A DNA stretch of 64,000 bases, taken from positions 1,799,404-1,863,403 of the forward strand of contig CANLQE010000001.1 in the NCBI GenBank assembly GCA_947493215.1. Direction: 5' to 3'. Every line of letters begins with the position of its first letter. Position 1 is the stretch's first letter. Both the position numbers and the translations under genes were made by a program. This document shows positions 17,360 to 28,680 of the stretch, one piece after another. The notes below the pieces were generated by a model. That model did not search any database and had not been told where the DNA came from. It saw nothing but the letters and a program-made list of their open reading frames with translations. Source of the stretch: an uncultured Sphingomonadaceae bacterium. GTDB lineage: Bacteria; Pseudomonadota; Alphaproteobacteria; Sphingomonadales; Sphingomonadaceae.

Positions 17360-19787
17360 AGCACGAGATAATGTCGGGTTGTTGAACCCCAGCACGCGCA
17401 AGGCGGCGAATGATACGCGGCTGCGCGGTGCTATATTAGTGGCTGCGATATTGGCATCGCTTGGGCTGCTTTATTGGCAGGTGCCGAATACCGCCTTGTT
17501 ATTGGCTTTTATGGCCCTCGCGGCGACTACGGGTGCGATTGTCTACTTCCTGCGCCCTCACAAAAGTGCCACAGATGAGGAAGTTGCTTCCTTTGCCGAT
17601 TGGGCCGTGACACGAATGGTTGCGGATCAATCTGAAATGGGGCTGGCGATAACCGACCGCGCCGGAAGGCTCGTCTGCGCCAATGAGTTGTTTACAAAAT
17701 GGTTTAACGGTCCGGCGATCCCTCCACAATTGCCGTTACAGGATGGCGGGAATGAACTGCTTGCCGCGGCAGGCCGTAATGCATGGCGCGATGGCCGCGG
17801 CTATGCCGAGGGCCTGAAACGCGGGGTTGCAGAATATAATGCCAAGGTCGTGCGCGCTGGTCAGGGCGATGAATATTTGCTGTGGCAATTCAAACCGCAA
17901 CTGCGCAGCGATATATTGGACGACACCGTTCGGATGGTTGGCGGTGCCACTGGTCGGGCGTTGTCAGAAGCGGGTGTGCTAGCAGCGGTTATCGGTGGCG
18001 AAGGAAGAATTAGGGCGTCCAACCAAGGCTTTGCATTGAGAGCCACTGGCCGGGAAGACGGCAATATATCAGGCCGGAACTTCATCAATTTCATGCGGTC
18101 CGATGATAAAGGTACGATTTTTTTTGAACGGGATGGGCGGCATGGCACCCCAGTGCGCTTGTTCCACATTCCGCTCGACCGCAGTCAGGAAAAGGGCCCT
18201 GCGCTTATTCTGTTGATTGACGATGATGGCGGTATGGTAGAGCGCGGTAAGGCGCTGGAGCAGGTCGAATCGATGCTCTCTTTGCTCCCACTTGGTTTAG
18301 CGCTCACTGACCGCGACGGCCGTTTTCTGTTTTTCAACAACGCCTTTGGCAAAGTTGCCGGTGTTCAGGAGGGCGAAAAACCACTTTATCCCGGCGATCT
18401 TATGATCCGCGATGACAAGTCGGCTGTAGCCGATGCGGTTCGGCGTTATGCCAGTGGTCCTTTCATGTCGGGCGACCTAGCAGTGCGTTTGCGCTCAGGC
18501 GGAGAAGATCCTGTGGCGCTTGGTATCGCTGGTATTCGCGGATTGGGCGACGCGGCGGTCCTGCTATCGATTAAGGATAATAGCGAAGAGACCAAGCTGA
18601 AAAGCCAAGTCGCGCAGGCGACCAAAATGCAGGCGGTCGGGCAACTTGCTGGTGGCGTAGCGCATGACTTTAACAATATTCTGACCGCGATTATCGGTCA
18701 TTGCGATCTTATGCTCTTGCGCCATGCGCCAGGTGACAGTGACTATGATGATATTCAGCAGGTCAAGAATAACAGCAACCGTGCTGCGGGTTTGACCCGG
18801 CAGTTGCTGGCCTTTTCCCGGCAACAGACATTGCGGCCGCAGGTTTTACAGCTTCCTGATGTGGTTGCAGACGTGTCCAATCTTCTTAAACGACTGCTCG
18901 ACGATAGAATCGAATTAGAAGTGAAGCATGGCCGCAATCTCGGACTGGTCCGCGCCGATCCGGGGCAGCTGGAGCAGGTTATCATCAATCTTGGTGTGAA
19001 CGCCCGGGACGCGATTAATTCCAGTGGTGCCAATAGCGGTAAGATTTCGATCACGACCCAGATGATTGCTGCATCAGACGTCCGGGCGCTGAAAAGCGAC
19101 ATTTTGCCAGTGGGTGATTATACCGCCCTATTTGTCACCGACACTGGTAAGGGCATTCCACCTGAAGTGATTGGCAAAATATTCGAACCGTTCTTCACAA
19201 CCAAAGAAGTGGGCAAGGGCACAGGATTGGGGCTTTCGACAGTATATGGCATCGTCAAACAGTCCGGTGGCTATATTTTTGCCGAATCCAAGCCAGGTGA
19301 GGGCGCGACATTCTCTATCTACTTCCCGGTTCATACCGTGTCGGATCAGGAGGCGCCGCAGTTGTCCGAACCGAGCAAAGCCGTCGCCAAGAAAGAGCTG
19401 TGGGGCAGTGGCCATATATTGTTGGTCGAAGATGAAGATATGGTCCGGGCGGTTGCAGAACGAGCTTTGACGCGGCAGGGCTATACGGTCGTCACCGCAA
19501 GCGATGGCGAAGAGGGACTGCAACACCTGACAGCAATGGCTGACAGCGACGAAGTCTTTGATATGATCGTGTCTGATGTTGTCATGCCAAATATGGACGG
19601 ACCAGCGATGGCGAAGCAAGCGCGAGAGCAATATCCCGATATGCCGATCCTTTTCATGTCCGGCTATGCTGAGGAGCAATTGCGTAATTCTATTGATCTG
19701 GACAACGTCGCGTTCCTGCCCAAGCCTTTTTCTGTTGCGCAAATTGCCGAAGCGGTCGGTGAAGTTTTGGCCGAACATGCAAAATAG
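17349..19787 (+). CDS. cckA: Hybrid histidine kinase, CckA type
   Basis: An 812-residue hybrid kinase matching CckA, which feeds the ChpT-CtrA phosphorelay and controls the alphaproteobacterial cell cycle. Two membrane helices (about 25-66) are followed by PAS-like domains (about 85-400), the HisKA domain with His439 in GGVAHDFNNIL, a HATPase domain (NLGVNARDAI, DTGKGIPPEV, GTGLGLSTVYGIVKQ), and a C-terminal receiver with acidic pocket VEDED and phosphoacceptor Asp743 (VSDVVMPNMDG). The ATG at 17349 is preferred to the TTG at 17346. It overlaps the DUF2062 gene by 11 bp. Confidence 0.94.
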   Translation: MASEARDNVGLLNPSTRKAANDTRLRGAILVAAILASLGLLYWQVPNTALLLAFMALAATTGAIVYFLRPHKSATDEEVASFADWAVTRMVADQSEMGLAITDRAGRLVCANELFTKWFNGPAIPPQLPLQDGGNELLAAAGRNAWRDGRGYAEGLKRGVAEYNAKVVRAGQGDEYLLWQFKPQLRSDILDDTVRMVGGATGRALSEAGVLAAVIGGEGRIRASNQGFALRATGREDGNISGRNFINFMRSDDKGTIFFERDGRHGTPVRLFHIPLDRSQEKGPALILLIDDDGGMVERGKALEQVESMLSLLPLGLALTDRDGRFLFFNNAFGKVAGVQEGEKPLYPGDLMIRDDKSAVADAVRRYASGPFMSGDLAVRLRSGGEDPVALGIAGIRGLGDAAVLLSIKDNSEETKLKSQVAQATKMQAVGQLAGGVAHDFNNILTAIIGHCDLMLLRHAPGDSDYDDIQQVKNNSNRAAGLTRQLLAFSRQQTLRPQVLQLPDVVADVSNLLKRLLDDRIELEVKHGRNLGLVRADPGQLEQVIINLGVNARDAINSSGANSGKISITTQMIAASDVRALKSDILPVGDYTALFVTDTGKGIPPEVIGKIFEPFFTTKEVGKGTGLGLSTVYGIVKQSGGYIFAESKPGEGATFSIYFPVHTVSDQEAPQLSEPSKAVAKKELWGSGHILLVEDEDMVRAVAERALTRQGYTVVTASDGEEGLQHLTAMADSDEVFDMIVSDVVMPNMDGPAMAKQAREQYPDMPILFMSGYAEEQLRNSIDLDNVAFLPKPFSVAQIAEAVGEVLAEHAK

Positions 19788-19849
19788 ATAGAGATTTCAT
19801 ATATATCCCCTTGTAATATAAGAATTTAATAACACTTAAAATTTTCTTT

Positions 19850-19864
19850 GTTCTTCTCTTGTTC
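19850..19864. promoter_or_regulatory. LexA (SOS) box of recA
   Basis: GTTCTTCTCTTGTTC at 19850-19864 is the exact alphaproteobacterial SOS box, GTTC-N7-GTTC, 75 bp before the recA start. A second GTTC pairs with GAAC at 19870-19873 to form GTTCTTGTAGAAC. LexA is expected to repress recA here until DNA damage. Confidence 0.85.
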
Positions 19865-19939
19865 TTGTAGAACAAATGCGGTACATAATATCCATCATTG
19901 ATTGATAACGTACAAGCATTTAGCGAAGGGGACAGGCAA

Positions 19940-21022
19940 ATGGCCGGCAATTTAAAAGTCGTAGAATCGGATAATCAGTTGAACTCATCAGACAGACAAA
20001 AGGCGCTCGACGCCGCATTGGCGCAGATTGATCGCGCCTTTGGTAAAGGCTCAGCAATGAAACTGGGTTCACGTGAGGCGCTGGAGATTGAAGCTATCTC
20101 CACTGGTTCATTGGGACTTGATATTGCTCTTGGTATCGGGGGATTACCCAAGGGACGCGTCATCGAAGTTTATGGACCAGAAAGCTCGGGTAAAACAACG
20201 CTGGCTTTACATGTGATTGCTGAAGCGCAAAAGGCTGGCGGGACCGCTGCTTTTGTTGATGCAGAGCATGCGCTTGATCCAGTATATGCCAAGGCGCTGG
20301 GCGTGAATACGGACGAGTTGATTATCTCTCAGCCTGATACGGGTGAGCAAGCGCTCGAAATTACCGATACTTTGGTGCGATCCAACGCGGTTGATATATT
20401 GGTCGTTGATTCGGTTGCCGCGCTAGTCCCGCGTGCTGAAATTGAAGGTGAGATGGGCGATACCCATGTTGGCCTGCAGGCCCGTTTGATGAGCCAAGCG
20501 TTGCGTAAGCTGACCGGATCAATCAGCCGTTCCAAGTGCATGGTTATCTTCATCAACCAGATCCGGATGAAAATTGGTGTCATGTACGGTAGCCCCGAAA
20601 CCACATCAGGCGGCAATGCATTGAAATTCTATGCATCGGTTCGCCTCGACATAAGACGCACAGGTCAGATTAAAGAACGTGACGATATTGTTGGCAACTC
20701 AACACGCGTCAAAGTTGTTAAAAACAAGGTTGCCCCGCCATTTAAACAGGTCGAGTTCGATATCATGTACGGGCTGGGAATTTCTAAAGTCGGCGAGATT
20801 ATCGACCTTGGTGTTAAGGCCGGTGTGGTCGAGAAATCCGGTTCGTGGTTCTCTTATGACTCCATTCGCATCGGGCAGGGGCGTGAGAATAGTAAACGTT
20901 ATCTGCTAGAAAACCCTGAAATTATGGACCGGCTTGAAAAGCAAATCCGCGGTGAACAAGAAGCTGTTGCCGAGGAAATGATGACGGGTCCGATTGGCAA
21001 GGCCGATGACGACGACGATTAA
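19940..21022 (+). CDS. recA: Recombinase A
   Basis: A 360-residue RecA, which forms filaments on single-stranded DNA for recombination and triggers LexA self-cleavage. The Walker A motif GPESSGKT is at 79-86, Walker [11 protein letters not shown] follows at about 150, and the loop segments [20 protein letters not shown] and [15 protein letters not shown] are typical. The acidic C-terminus ends in DDDDD. The ATG at 19940 is chosen for its GAAGGGGA Shine-Dalgarno and family start (MAGNLKVV); an upstream in-frame ATT/ATG extension to 19898 is less likely. A terminator follows at 21123. Confidence 0.98.
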   Translation: MAGNLKVVESDNQLNSSDRQKALDAALAQIDRAFGKGSAMKLGSREALEIEAISTGSLGLDIALGIGGLPKGRVIEVYGPESSGKTTLALHVIAEAQKAGGTAAFVDAEHALDPVYAKALGVNTDELIISQPDTGEQALEITDTLVRSNAVDILVVDSVAALVPRAEIEGEMGDTHVGLQARLMSQALRKLTGSISRSKCMVIFINQIRMKIGVMYGSPETTSGGNALKFYASVRLDIRRTGQIKERDDIVGNSTRVKVVKNKVAPPFKQVEFDIMYGLGISKVGEIIDLGVKAGVVEKSGSWFSYDSIRIGQGRENSKRYLLENPEIMDRLEKQIRGEQEAVAEEMMTGPIGKADDDDD

Positions 21023-21122
21023 GAATAAGAATGGCGCAAGGGCTGGCTGGGCCTTCCCCTGCATCTGTCTCCAAAATTTCTAGTTTGCCGGTCCGTTTCC
21101 CCCGAGGCGGACCTCGGCATCC

Positions 21123-21164
21123 GGGCCGTCCTTCTGTCCCCCGATAGTCAGGACGGCCCCTTTT
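21123..21164 (+). terminator. Rho-independent terminator of recA
   Basis: GGGCCGTCCT at 21123-21132 pairs perfectly with AGGACGGCCC at 21150-21159, followed by CTTTTCGTTTG. A smaller hairpin, CCGAGG 21102-21107 with CCTCGG 21112-21117, lies just before it. The rest of the 278-bp recA-GST gap shows nothing else. Confidence 0.85.
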
Positions 21165-21300
21165 CGTTTGCTATCCCGCGATTTTTTGGCAAAAGTTGGA
21201 AAAACCTCATTGGTTTCTCATCTTATAACGGCTTTTGCGCGTGATTTACGTGAACTTCGGACGCGCAGGTGAACAAGCGATCTTTTGAAAAAGGGGCATT

Positions 21301-21927
21301 ATGACCATCATCGTCCATCATCTCGAAAATAGTCGGTCGCAGCGGATTATCTGGCTCTTGGAAGAATTAGCGCTCCCTTATGAAATTAAGCGCTACGAAC
21401 GTGACCCCAAAACACAGCGCGCGCCTGAGAGTTTGAAGGCCATTCACCCGCTTGGTAAATCTCCGATGATCGAGGATGAAGGACAGGTGGTTATCGAGAC
21501 TGCGGCCATTGTCGAATATCTTGTTCGGAAAGCAGGCGGAACATTGGGTGCGCCTGAGGATAAGACGGGCGCGCAACTCTATACTCAGTATCTCCACTTT
21601 GCAGAAGGATCGATGATGCCGCCTCTGTTCGGCACATTGCTCGTCAACCGTTTGGGGCCACTGGGTTGGCCGGCCAAAAAACCGGTTATGGGGATGGTTG
21701 AAGATATTCTCAAATGGCTGGAAACCGAACTTTCATCCCGCTCCTATTTCGCTGGCAGCGAGTTAACAGCCGCCGATGTTATGATGAGCTTTCCGTTGGA
21801 GGCTAGCCAAGCGCGCGCTGGTCTTGATGATCGTTTCCCCAATTTGCAGACATGGCTGAAACGTATTCACGATCGGCCGCAATATAAAACCGCTCTCGAA
21901 AAAGGTGGGCCTTATGCTTATGCTTGA
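21301..21927 (+). CDS. Glutathione S-transferase
   Basis: A 208-residue cytoplasmic GST. The thioredoxin-like N-terminal domain (about 1-80) has the glutathione-contact motif PMIEDEGQVVIETAAI with the conserved Glu-Thr pair, and the C-terminal all-helical domain carries LTAADVMMSFPL, the usual N-capping box. The likely catalytic residue is a Ser/Tyr in NSRSQRI near residue 10-13. The substrate is unknown; it resembles bacterial GSTs annotated as detoxifying. It has a GGGGC leader and stands alone between recA and alaS. Confidence 0.93.
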   Translation: MTIIVHHLENSRSQRIIWLLEELALPYEIKRYERDPKTQRAPESLKAIHPLGKSPMIEDEGQVVIETAAIVEYLVRKAGGTLGAPEDKTGAQLYTQYLHFAEGSMMPPLFGTLLVNRLGPLGWPAKKPVMGMVEDILKWLETELSSRSYFAGSELTAADVMMSFPLEASQARAGLDDRFPNLQTWLKRIHDRPQYKTALEKGGPYAYA

Positions 21928-22000
21928 CGGTTATTCAGATTTTAGGAATTGGTCGATTGACGGGATTGTAAACTGGACAGGCCTCGCCTAAGTCGAATCC

Positions 22001-24649
22001 ATGATTACAACCAACGACATAAGACGTTCTTTTCTGGAATATTTCGGTACGCGGGGACATGAAATTGTCCCATCATCACCGCTGATTCCGTATAACGATC
22101 CGACATTGATGTTCATCAACGCGGGTATGGTTCCGTTCAAGAACATCTTTACAGGCGCCGAGCAGAGCAAATATCCGACCGCGACATCGAGCCAGAAATG
22201 CGTTCGCGCTGGCGGTAAACATAATGACCTCGATAATGTCGGCTACACTGCCCGACATCATACATTTTTCGAAATGCTCGGCAATTTTTCGTTCGGGGAT
22301 TATTTCAAGGAACAGGCGATCCACAATGCTTGGGACTTGATTACGAAAACATGGGGTATATCTGGCGATCGTTTGACGGTGACTGTTTACCACACAGATG
22401 ACGAAGCCTTTGATCTATGGCGTAAGATTTCAGGTCTGCCCGAAGAGCGGATTATCCGCATCGCAACCAATGATAATTTCTGGTCGATGGGTGACACGGG
22501 GCCTTGCGGCCCGTGTAGCGAGATATTTTACGATCACGGCGAGCATATTTTTGGTGGCCCTCCTGGCAGTCCAGATGAAGATGGCGACCGTTTTGTCGAA
22601 ATATGGAATTTGGTGTTCATGCAATATGAGCAGCACACCGATGGCAATCGGGTCGACCTTCCAAAACCATCGATCGATACCGGCATGGGGTTGGAACGCG
22701 TCGCTGCGGTAATGCAGGGAACCCATGACAATTATGATATTGATCTGTTTAAAGCCTTAATCGCGCAATCTGGTTCTCTGACAGGAACAGAAACGACAGG
22801 CGACAATCAGGCCAGCCACCGTGTTATCGCAGATCATTTGCGCGCATCGTCCTTTCTGGTGGCCGACGGCGTCTTGCCCGCCAACGAAGGGCGCGGTTAT
22901 GTGCTGCGGCGGATCATGCGCCGTGCCATGCGCCATGCGCATCTATTGGGCGCTCACGAACCGTTGATGCACCGTATGGTTGGCGCGTTAACCGGAGAAA
23001 TGGGTAATGCCTTTCCGGAACTAAATCGGGCGAAGCCGCTGATCGAAGAAACGCTGCTTCGTGAAGAGACGAATTTCCGTCGGACACTCGACAAGGGTCT
23101 CAAGCTGCTCGACGCTGAGATTTCTGACATGGAAGAGGGCGATACGTTGCCCGGCGCGACCGCTTTCAAACTTTATGACACGTTCGGCTTCCCTTACGAT
23201 CTTACGGAAGACGCATTGCGGGCTAAATCGCTGGGCGTCGACCGTGAAGGTTTTGATGCTGCTATGGCAGAACAAAAGGCCGCCGCACGCGCTGCGTGGA
23301 AAGGGTCTGGAGACCAAGCGTCTGAAACAGTCTGGTTTGATATTGCCGAGCGAGAAGGCAGCACGGAATTCACGGGATACAGTGCCGAATCGGGTGACGG
23401 AATGGTCGTCGCCCTGGTCAAAGATGGTGAAGAAATCCAATCTGCAAAGGCCGGTGATGCGGTTATATTATTGACCAACCAAACACCATTTTATGGCGAA
23501 AGCGGCGGCCAGATGGGCGATAGTGGTTCGATGACTGGTGAAGATGACTTGGTTGCTAGCATAGTCGACACTAGTAAGCCGCTGGGCCGGCTCCATGCGC
23601 ATCATGTGACTATTGAGAGCGGTTCTGTCTCGGTTGGAGACACAGTGCATCTTTCAGTCGATTCCACGCGGCGAACCCAACTGCGCGCCAATCACAGTGC
23701 AACCCATTTATTACATAAAGCACTGCGCCATCATCTTGGCGACCATGTCACACAAAAAGGCAGTTTGGTGGCGGCAGATCGTTTGCGGTTTGACTTTTCT
23801 CACCCGTCGGCGTTGACGGATGCGGAAATCAAAGCGGTCGAAGTGGATGTAAATGGGCAGGTCCGCGGAAACGGCGCTGTTGTAACGCGTTTGATGAGCC
23901 CAGATGATGCTGTCGCAGCAGGCGCGTTAGCCTTGTTTGGTGAAAAATATGGCGATGAAGTTCGCGTTCTATCGATGGGTGTCGAAGATGATACTGACTA
24001 TTCGGTGGAACTTTGTGGCGGGACTCATGTCAACGCTCTTGGCGACATCGGATTGATCGTGATTGCCTCAGAGTCCGCAGTGTCGAGCGGTGTTCGCCGT
24101 ATCGAAGCGCTGACTGGTGAAGCGGCACGGCTGTGGCTTGGCGACCGCGATAGCAAATTGAAATCCATCGCAACTGCGCTGAAAACCTCTCCTGATGAAG
24201 CAATCGATCGTGTGTCGGCGTTGGTTGAGGAACGCAAAAGACTTGATCGCGAACTGACTGAAGTCAAAAAAGCTCTGGCATTGGCGGGAGATGGTGGCGG
24301 CGCGGCAAAGAGCGATGTTGAGACCATTGGTGACATATCCTTCAGCGGGCAGGTAATTCAGGGTCTCAACCCGAAAGAACTGCGCGGCTTGATCGACGAG
24401 GCGAAGAAGAAAATGGGTAGCGGCATTAGCGCCTTAATCGCAGTCAATGATGGCCGGGCGACGGTAGCTGTGGGCGTGACCGATGATCTGAAGGACGCTC
24501 ATAGTGCGGTTGATTTGGTGCAATCGGCAGTCGCTGCCGTCGGTGGAAAAGGTGGCGGTGGCCGACCTGATATGGCGCAAGGCGGCGGTCCTGATGGAGC
24601 GAAAGCGGATGAGGCAATCGCGTCGATTAAGACTATTCTTGCGGGTTGA
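22001..24649 (+). CDS. alaS: Alanine-tRNA ligase
   Basis: An 882-residue AlaRS, full length. The class II aminoacylation domain (about 1-250) begins with [23 protein letters not shown] and includes the motif 3 region [13 protein letters not shown]; the middle is the tRNA-recognition helical domain; the editing domain carries the zinc-type ligands NHSATHLLH (about 566-574) and CGGTHV (about 672-677); the C-terminal C-Ala domain ends with the Gly-rich [16 protein letters not shown]. It charges tRNA-Ala and clears Ser/Gly mischarging. Its last 17 bp overlap the convergent antiporter gene. Confidence 0.98.
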   Translation: MITTNDIRRSFLEYFGTRGHEIVPSSPLIPYNDPTLMFINAGMVPFKNIFTGAEQSKYPTATSSQKCVRAGGKHNDLDNVGYTARHHTFFEMLGNFSFGDYFKEQAIHNAWDLITKTWGISGDRLTVTVYHTDDEAFDLWRKISGLPEERIIRIATNDNFWSMGDTGPCGPCSEIFYDHGEHIFGGPPGSPDEDGDRFVEIWNLVFMQYEQHTDGNRVDLPKPSIDTGMGLERVAAVMQGTHDNYDIDLFKALIAQSGSLTGTETTGDNQASHRVIADHLRASSFLVADGVLPANEGRGYVLRRIMRRAMRHAHLLGAHEPLMHRMVGALTGEMGNAFPELNRAKPLIEETLLREETNFRRTLDKGLKLLDAEISDMEEGDTLPGATAFKLYDTFGFPYDLTEDALRAKSLGVDREGFDAAMAEQKAAARAAWKGSGDQASETVWFDIAEREGSTEFTGYSAESGDGMVVALVKDGEEIQSAKAGDAVILLTNQTPFYGESGGQMGDSGSMTGEDDLVASIVDTSKPLGRLHAHHVTIESGSVSVGDTVHLSVDSTRRTQLRANHSATHLLHKALRHHLGDHVTQKGSLVAADRLRFDFSHPSALTDAEIKAVEVDVNGQVRGNGAVVTRLMSPDDAVAAGALALFGEKYGDEVRVLSMGVEDDTDYSVELCGGTHVNALGDIGLIVIASESAVSSGVRRIEALTGEAARLWLGDRDSKLKSIATALKTSPDEAIDRVSALVEERKRLDRELTEVKKALALAGDGGGAAKSDVETIGDISFSGQVIQGLNPKELRGLIDEAKKKMGSGISALIAVNDGRATVAVGVTDDLKDAHSAVDLVQSAVAAVGGKGGGGRPDMAQGGGPDGAKADEAIASIKTILAG

Positions 24650-26450
24650 GTTTACCGGTATGTTCCGGGCCACTTTGCAAAGCCGATGACTTCAGCTTTG
24701 GTTCCTGCTCCAGATCACCATCTTTTTGAATCTGATGACGAAGCTCATCTCGCTTCTCATGAATTGATGCTATCACTGGTCCCATAGCGACGCCGTTTTC
24801 AACCAATATGGCTTCGGACAATTGCAGGGAGCCTTCTAGTGCTTCGGGAACCGCATTGGTTGCCCCTGCCTGATAAAGCTCGGCGGCATGTTCGATATCT
24901 CTTGCCCTGACGATGATGGGTAAATTGGGAACCCATGCTCGTACCCGTTTCACAATCTGGACAGAAAGAACCGGCTCATCCATCGTCAAAACCAAAGCTT
25001 TTGCATGGCCAAGTCGTAACCGATCTAGCATTTCATTGCGAGCGACATTGCCGAAAATAATCGGATATCCATCCCTTCGCGCGCTGGCAACAACGTCAAT
25101 ATTGGATTCGATCGCCAAATAGTTTTGATCATGCGCCTTCATCATATCTGCGACCAGCCGACCAACTCGCCCAAAGCCGATGATGATAGTTTTTTCGGCA
25201 TCAATCACTTGGTCATCCGTGGCTTGGATATTCTCTCCCCGTAGCTCAATCCTTCGTGCCATATCATGACCGAATCTGGCCAATAGCGGGGTGATGGTTA
25301 GTCCAATGGCTGTAACGATCTGCCAGAAGGCCGCCGTCTGTGGTTGGATAAGCTGGGCCTGCGTAGCCGCCGCCAATACGATCAAGGTGGTCTCCGACGG
25401 GCTCGCCATTAAAACGCCGGCTTCTGTGGCTGTGCCAGGCCTTGCGCCAGCAAACCGCAGAAGCCCTCCGGTGACGACCGCCTTTACGAAGACCACGCCA
25501 ACAACAGCGGTGATCAGGCTCGCCCAATTGTCCAGTATGACGCGGATATCGATTTGCATACCGACTGTGATCAAGAATACGCCTAGCGCCAATCCCTTAA
25601 ACGGTGCGGTGATGACTTCTACTTCGCCATGATATTCTGTTTCTGCGATTAGCAGACCAGCAAGAAGCGCGCCTACAATAGGTGAAAGTCCAGTAGCGGC
25701 TGTGGCAAGGCTTGCCAAGATGATCACCAACAAGCTTACGGAAAGGAAGAGTTCCGGGCTTTTTGTCCGCGCGGCTTGGGCGAAAATACGGGGTAGAAGA
25801 AGTCTCCCCAACACCAGCATACCGATCACTACAGCACCGCCGATGACGAGCGTGTTGATCATTTCCTCCCATGAGGATCCACTCGCATAAGATGGAGCGA
25901 GAGCGCCGAGAAGGAATATGATGGGCACGATGGCAACATCTTCGAACAGAAGCATAGCTAATGCTGCGCGACCTACTGGACTTTTGGTTCCTGACATCGG
26001 TAGCACTAGCGCCGTGGATGAAAGAGCAAGGGCTAAGCCAAGGCCAAGCGCGCCAGCCGAATTTTGTCCGATCAGATATAGGACGAAGCCGATTATCAAA
26101 GCTGAAATGGTTAGTTCTGCAGCGCCAACCCCGAATACGAGCCGCCGCATAGACCAGAGTCGTTTGAACGAGAGCTCTAGGCCAATCGAAAAGAGCAGCA
26201 GGATTATACCAAATTCGGCAAAAGGCGCGATAGCCTCTCGATCATTGATGGTGACAAATTTTAGCCAGTCATATTGACCGGATAGTGAACCAAGTCCCGA
26301 TGGTCCAAGCAACACGCCAACCAAGATAAAGCCGATAATTGGCGTAATGCGAAAACGTGCGAAAGCCGGAATAACAATTCCGGCTGCGCCCAATATGACG
26401 ATAGCATCGATAAAAGCCGGATTGTCGAGAGGTGTACTCATAACAGACAC
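24633..26450 (-). CDS. Kef-type (CPA2) cation/proton antiporter with RCK domain
   Basis: A 605-residue membrane protein. Residues about 10-390 form 12-13 helices of the Na+/H+ exchanger (CPA2) domain ([49 protein letters not shown]). A TrkA-N/RCK NAD-binding domain follows at about 415-530 ([19 protein letters not shown]). It most resembles KefB/KefC or glutathione-gated K+ efflux antiporters and YbaL. It may work in cytoplasmic pH control or electrophile defence, like the nearby GST. Its start is 48 bp after the icd stop on the same strand, so read-through from icd is possible. Confidence 0.9.
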   Translation of the reverse strand: MSVMSTPLDNPAFIDAIVILGAAGIVIPAFARFRITPIIGFILVGVLLGPSGLGSLSGQYDWLKFVTINDREAIAPFAEFGIILLLFSIGLELSFKRLWSMRRLVFGVGAAELTISALIIGFVLYLIGQNSAGALGLGLALALSSTALVLPMSGTKSPVGRAALAMLLFEDVAIVPIIFLLGALAPSYASGSSWEEMINTLVIGGAVVIGMLVLGRLLLPRIFAQAARTKSPELFLSVSLLVIILASLATAATGLSPIVGALLAGLLIAETEYHGEVEVITAPFKGLALGVFLITVGMQIDIRVILDNWASLITAVVGVVFVKAVVTGGLLRFAGARPGTATEAGVLMASPSETTLIVLAAATQAQLIQPQTAAFWQIVTAIGLTITPLLARFGHDMARRIELRGENIQATDDQVIDAEKTIIIGFGRVGRLVADMMKAHDQNYLAIESNIDVVASARRDGYPIIFGNVARNEMLDRLRLGHAKALVLTMDEPVLSVQIVKRVRAWVPNLPIIVRARDIEHAAELYQAGATNAVPEALEGSLQLSEAILVENGVAMGPVIASIHEKRDELRHQIQKDGDLEQEPKLKSSALQSGPEHTGKLNPQE

Positions 26451-26498
26451 CTATACGCGAAACATCCAGTTTGTCAGCAAACCAAAACGCGTCGGAAA

Positions 26499-27719
26499 TT
26501 ATTTCCAGTTTTCCATTTCCGTCTCAAGATTGGAACGGACTGCTTCAAAGAACTGCTCGGTCGTCATCCAGCTTTGATCAGGGCCAATCAGGATCGCGAG
26601 ATCCTTTGTCATATCGCCGTTTTCAACAGTCTGGATACAGACTTTTTCAAGGGTCTCAGCAAAGCGCGTAACATCCGGCGTGCCGTCAAATTGGCCGCGA
26701 TAAATAAGACCGCGGGTCCATGCAAAGATGGAAGCAATCGGGTTGGTCGAGGTGGCTTTGCCTTCCTGATGCTGGCGGTAATGGCGCGTAACCGTGCCAT
26801 GAGCTGCTTCTGCTTCGACGGTGTTTCCGGTCGGTGTCATCAATACGGATGTCATCAGACCGAGCGAGCCAAAGCCTTGAGCGACGGTATCCGATTGGAC
26901 GTCGCCGTCATAGTTTTTGCAGGCCCAGACAAATTTCCCGCTCCATTTCATCGCCGATGCAACCATGTCATCGATCAGGCGATGTTCGTAAATTATGTCG
27001 GCTTTTTCGAATTTATCCTTAAACTCGGCTTCGAACACTTCTTCGAACAGATCTTTGAAGCGACCGTCATAGGCTTTCATGATGGTGTTCTTGGTCGAGA
27101 GGTAAACAGGCCAGTTGCGGTTAAGGCCGTAATTCATTGAAGCACGGGCAAAATCGCGGATTGAATCATCGAGATTGTACATCGCCATGGCAACGCCCGG
27201 TGATGGAAACTGAAAGACTTCTTCATCAATCTTTGTGCCATCATCGCCATCAAACACCAAACGGAGTTTGCCGGGACCAGGGACTTTAAAGTCGGTGGCG
27301 CGATATTGGTCACCAAAGGCATGACGGCCAACCACGATGGGGTCGGTCCAGCCCGGAACCAAACGCGGAACATTATCAATCACGATCGGTTCACGGAACA
27401 CAACGCCGCCCAATATATTGCGGATGGTGCCATTAGGTGACTTCCACATCCGCTTGAGGCCAAATTCTTCAACCCGGTCTTCATCTGGCGTGATGGTGGC
27501 ACATTTGACGCCAACACCATGTTTGGCGATTGCATTCGCGGCATCAACCGTAATTTTGTCATTGGTATCGTCGCGTACTTCAATCGCGAGGTCATAATAG
27601 TGCAGGTCAACGTCTAGATAAGGTTCAATCAGTTTCTCGCGAATCCACTGCCAGATGATCCGTGTCATCTCATCGCCATCAAGTTCGACGACCGGGTTTT
27701 TGACCTTAATTTTAGACAT
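26499..27719 (-). CDS. icd: Isocitrate dehydrogenase (NADP+)
   Basis: A 406-residue IDH of the eukaryote-like homodimeric type found in alphaproteobacteria. It converts isocitrate to 2-oxoglutarate in the TCA cycle. The family signatures are [14 protein letters not shown] near residue 20, the substrate motif SPNGTIRN at about 94-101, and [28 protein letters not shown] with the metal-binding Asp. The ATG at 27719 is used since a good GGAAAG Shine-Dalgarno is seen before it and [12 protein letters not shown] is the usual start; a seven-residue upstream extension is unlikely. A GTTC-rich promoter region separates it from psd. Confidence 0.97.
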   Translation of the reverse strand: MSKIKVKNPVVELDGDEMTRIIWQWIREKLIEPYLDVDLHYYDLAIEVRDDTNDKITVDAANAIAKHGVGVKCATITPDEDRVEEFGLKRMWKSPNGTIRNILGGVVFREPIVIDNVPRLVPGWTDPIVVGRHAFGDQYRATDFKVPGPGKLRLVFDGDDGTKIDEEVFQFPSPGVAMAMYNLDDSIRDFARASMNYGLNRNWPVYLSTKNTIMKAYDGRFKDLFEEVFEAEFKDKFEKADIIYEHRLIDDMVASAMKWSGKFVWACKNYDGDVQSDTVAQGFGSLGLMTSVLMTPTGNTVEAEAAHGTVTRHYRQHQEGKATSTNPIASIFAWTRGLIYRGQFDGTPDVTRFAETLEKVCIQTVENGDMTKDLAILIGPDQSWMTTEQFFEAVRSNLETEMENWK

Positions 27720-27820
27720 AGAAATTGTTCTTTCCTGCAATCAATGTGTATCGAAGCATTCGGTGGGAGGAATCTAAGATGATGATCTCTTAGCAAAGAT
27801 CGCAATATGTTCAACCATCT

Positions 27821-27835
27821 GTTCGCAACATGTTC
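27821..27835. promoter_or_regulatory. LexA-box-like site between icd and psd
   Basis: GTTCGCAACATGTTC matches GTTC-N7-GTTC exactly. It lies in a run with further GTTC/GCTC units (27809, 27843) about 90 bp before the psd start. The N7 is not AT-rich, and about two such matches are expected by chance in 64 kb, so this is a weak candidate. Confidence 0.3.
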
Positions 27836-27923
27836 AAGACATGCTCAACATTCTGGCGATCGATCTGGCAAAACTGATGCGGGAGTATTGTCAGAGCAGG
27901 ACACTCCTCCTAAGGAACATCTT

Positions 27924-28658
27924 ATGGCAATAGAAAAATATTCAAACAAAGGCCTTGGCGAAGCTAAATGGGCCTTTCCACCAATCCACCCTGAAGGGCG
28001 TAAGTTTGCGGTCATTGCCGCGGCGATCACGGCCGTTTTTGCATTTTTCGCATGGGAAACTCTGGCATGGCCAATGGCCGGTATTACCATCTGGGTGCTG
28101 GCTTTCTTTCGCGATCCGAAGCGGGTAACGCCTTTGGACGACAAATATATCGTTGCGCCAGCAGACGGACTGATAAATTTGATAATGCCAGTGGTTCCGC
28201 CGGTTGAATTGCAAGGCGAGGGCGGTCTCGGCGATGAGGAACTGATCCGCGTTTCCATTTTTATGAGTGTCTTTGATGTTCATATTAATCGTACACCGAT
28301 TGAAGGCACGGTGAAAAGACAGGCTTATATATCAGGAAAGTTCCTGAGTGCTGATCTTGACAAGGCCAGTGATGAAAATGAGCGTCAACATTTCATGGTC
28401 GAGCGCAATGATGGCTTGAAAGTAGGGTTTACCCAAATTGCTGGCCTGGTTGCGCGGCGGATTATGTCCTTTGTGAAAGAAGGTGATTTTGTTGCGGTTG
28501 GACAGCGCATCGGCTTGATTCGCTTCGGTAGCCGGGTGGATGTTTATCTGCCCAAGGGGACGACCCCGAACGTTGTTCTAGGGCAACGCACGATTGCAGG
28601 CGAGACTGTGATTGCAGAAATCGGGCAGATGAAAGAAATTGAAGGCATTGGCCAATGA
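27924..28658 (+). CDS. psd: Phosphatidylserine decarboxylase
   Basis: A 244-residue short-form PSD that makes phosphatidylethanolamine in the inner membrane. Hydrophobic segments at about 25-60 anchor it. It has the family pattern [16 protein letters not shown] (catalytic Asp-His region), and the self-cleavage site [10 protein letters not shown] near residue 200, where the Ser becomes the pyruvoyl group. The ATG at 27924 is chosen for its AAGGAAC leader; the frame runs upstream to 27807 without family residues. The next gene, pssA, makes its substrate, so the pair forms one lipid unit. Confidence 0.95.
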   Translation: MAIEKYSNKGLGEAKWAFPPIHPEGRKFAVIAAAITAVFAFFAWETLAWPMAGITIWVLAFFRDPKRVTPLDDKYIVAPADGLINLIMPVVPPVELQGEGGLGDEELIRVSIFMSVFDVHINRTPIEGTVKRQAYISGKFLSADLDKASDENERQHFMVERNDGLKVGFTQIAGLVARRIMSFVKEGDFVAVGQRIGLIRFGSRVDVYLPKGTTPNVVLGQRTIAGETVIAEIGQMKEIEGIGQ

Positions 28659-28680
28659 CGACCATGGTCGGCTGCCACTG

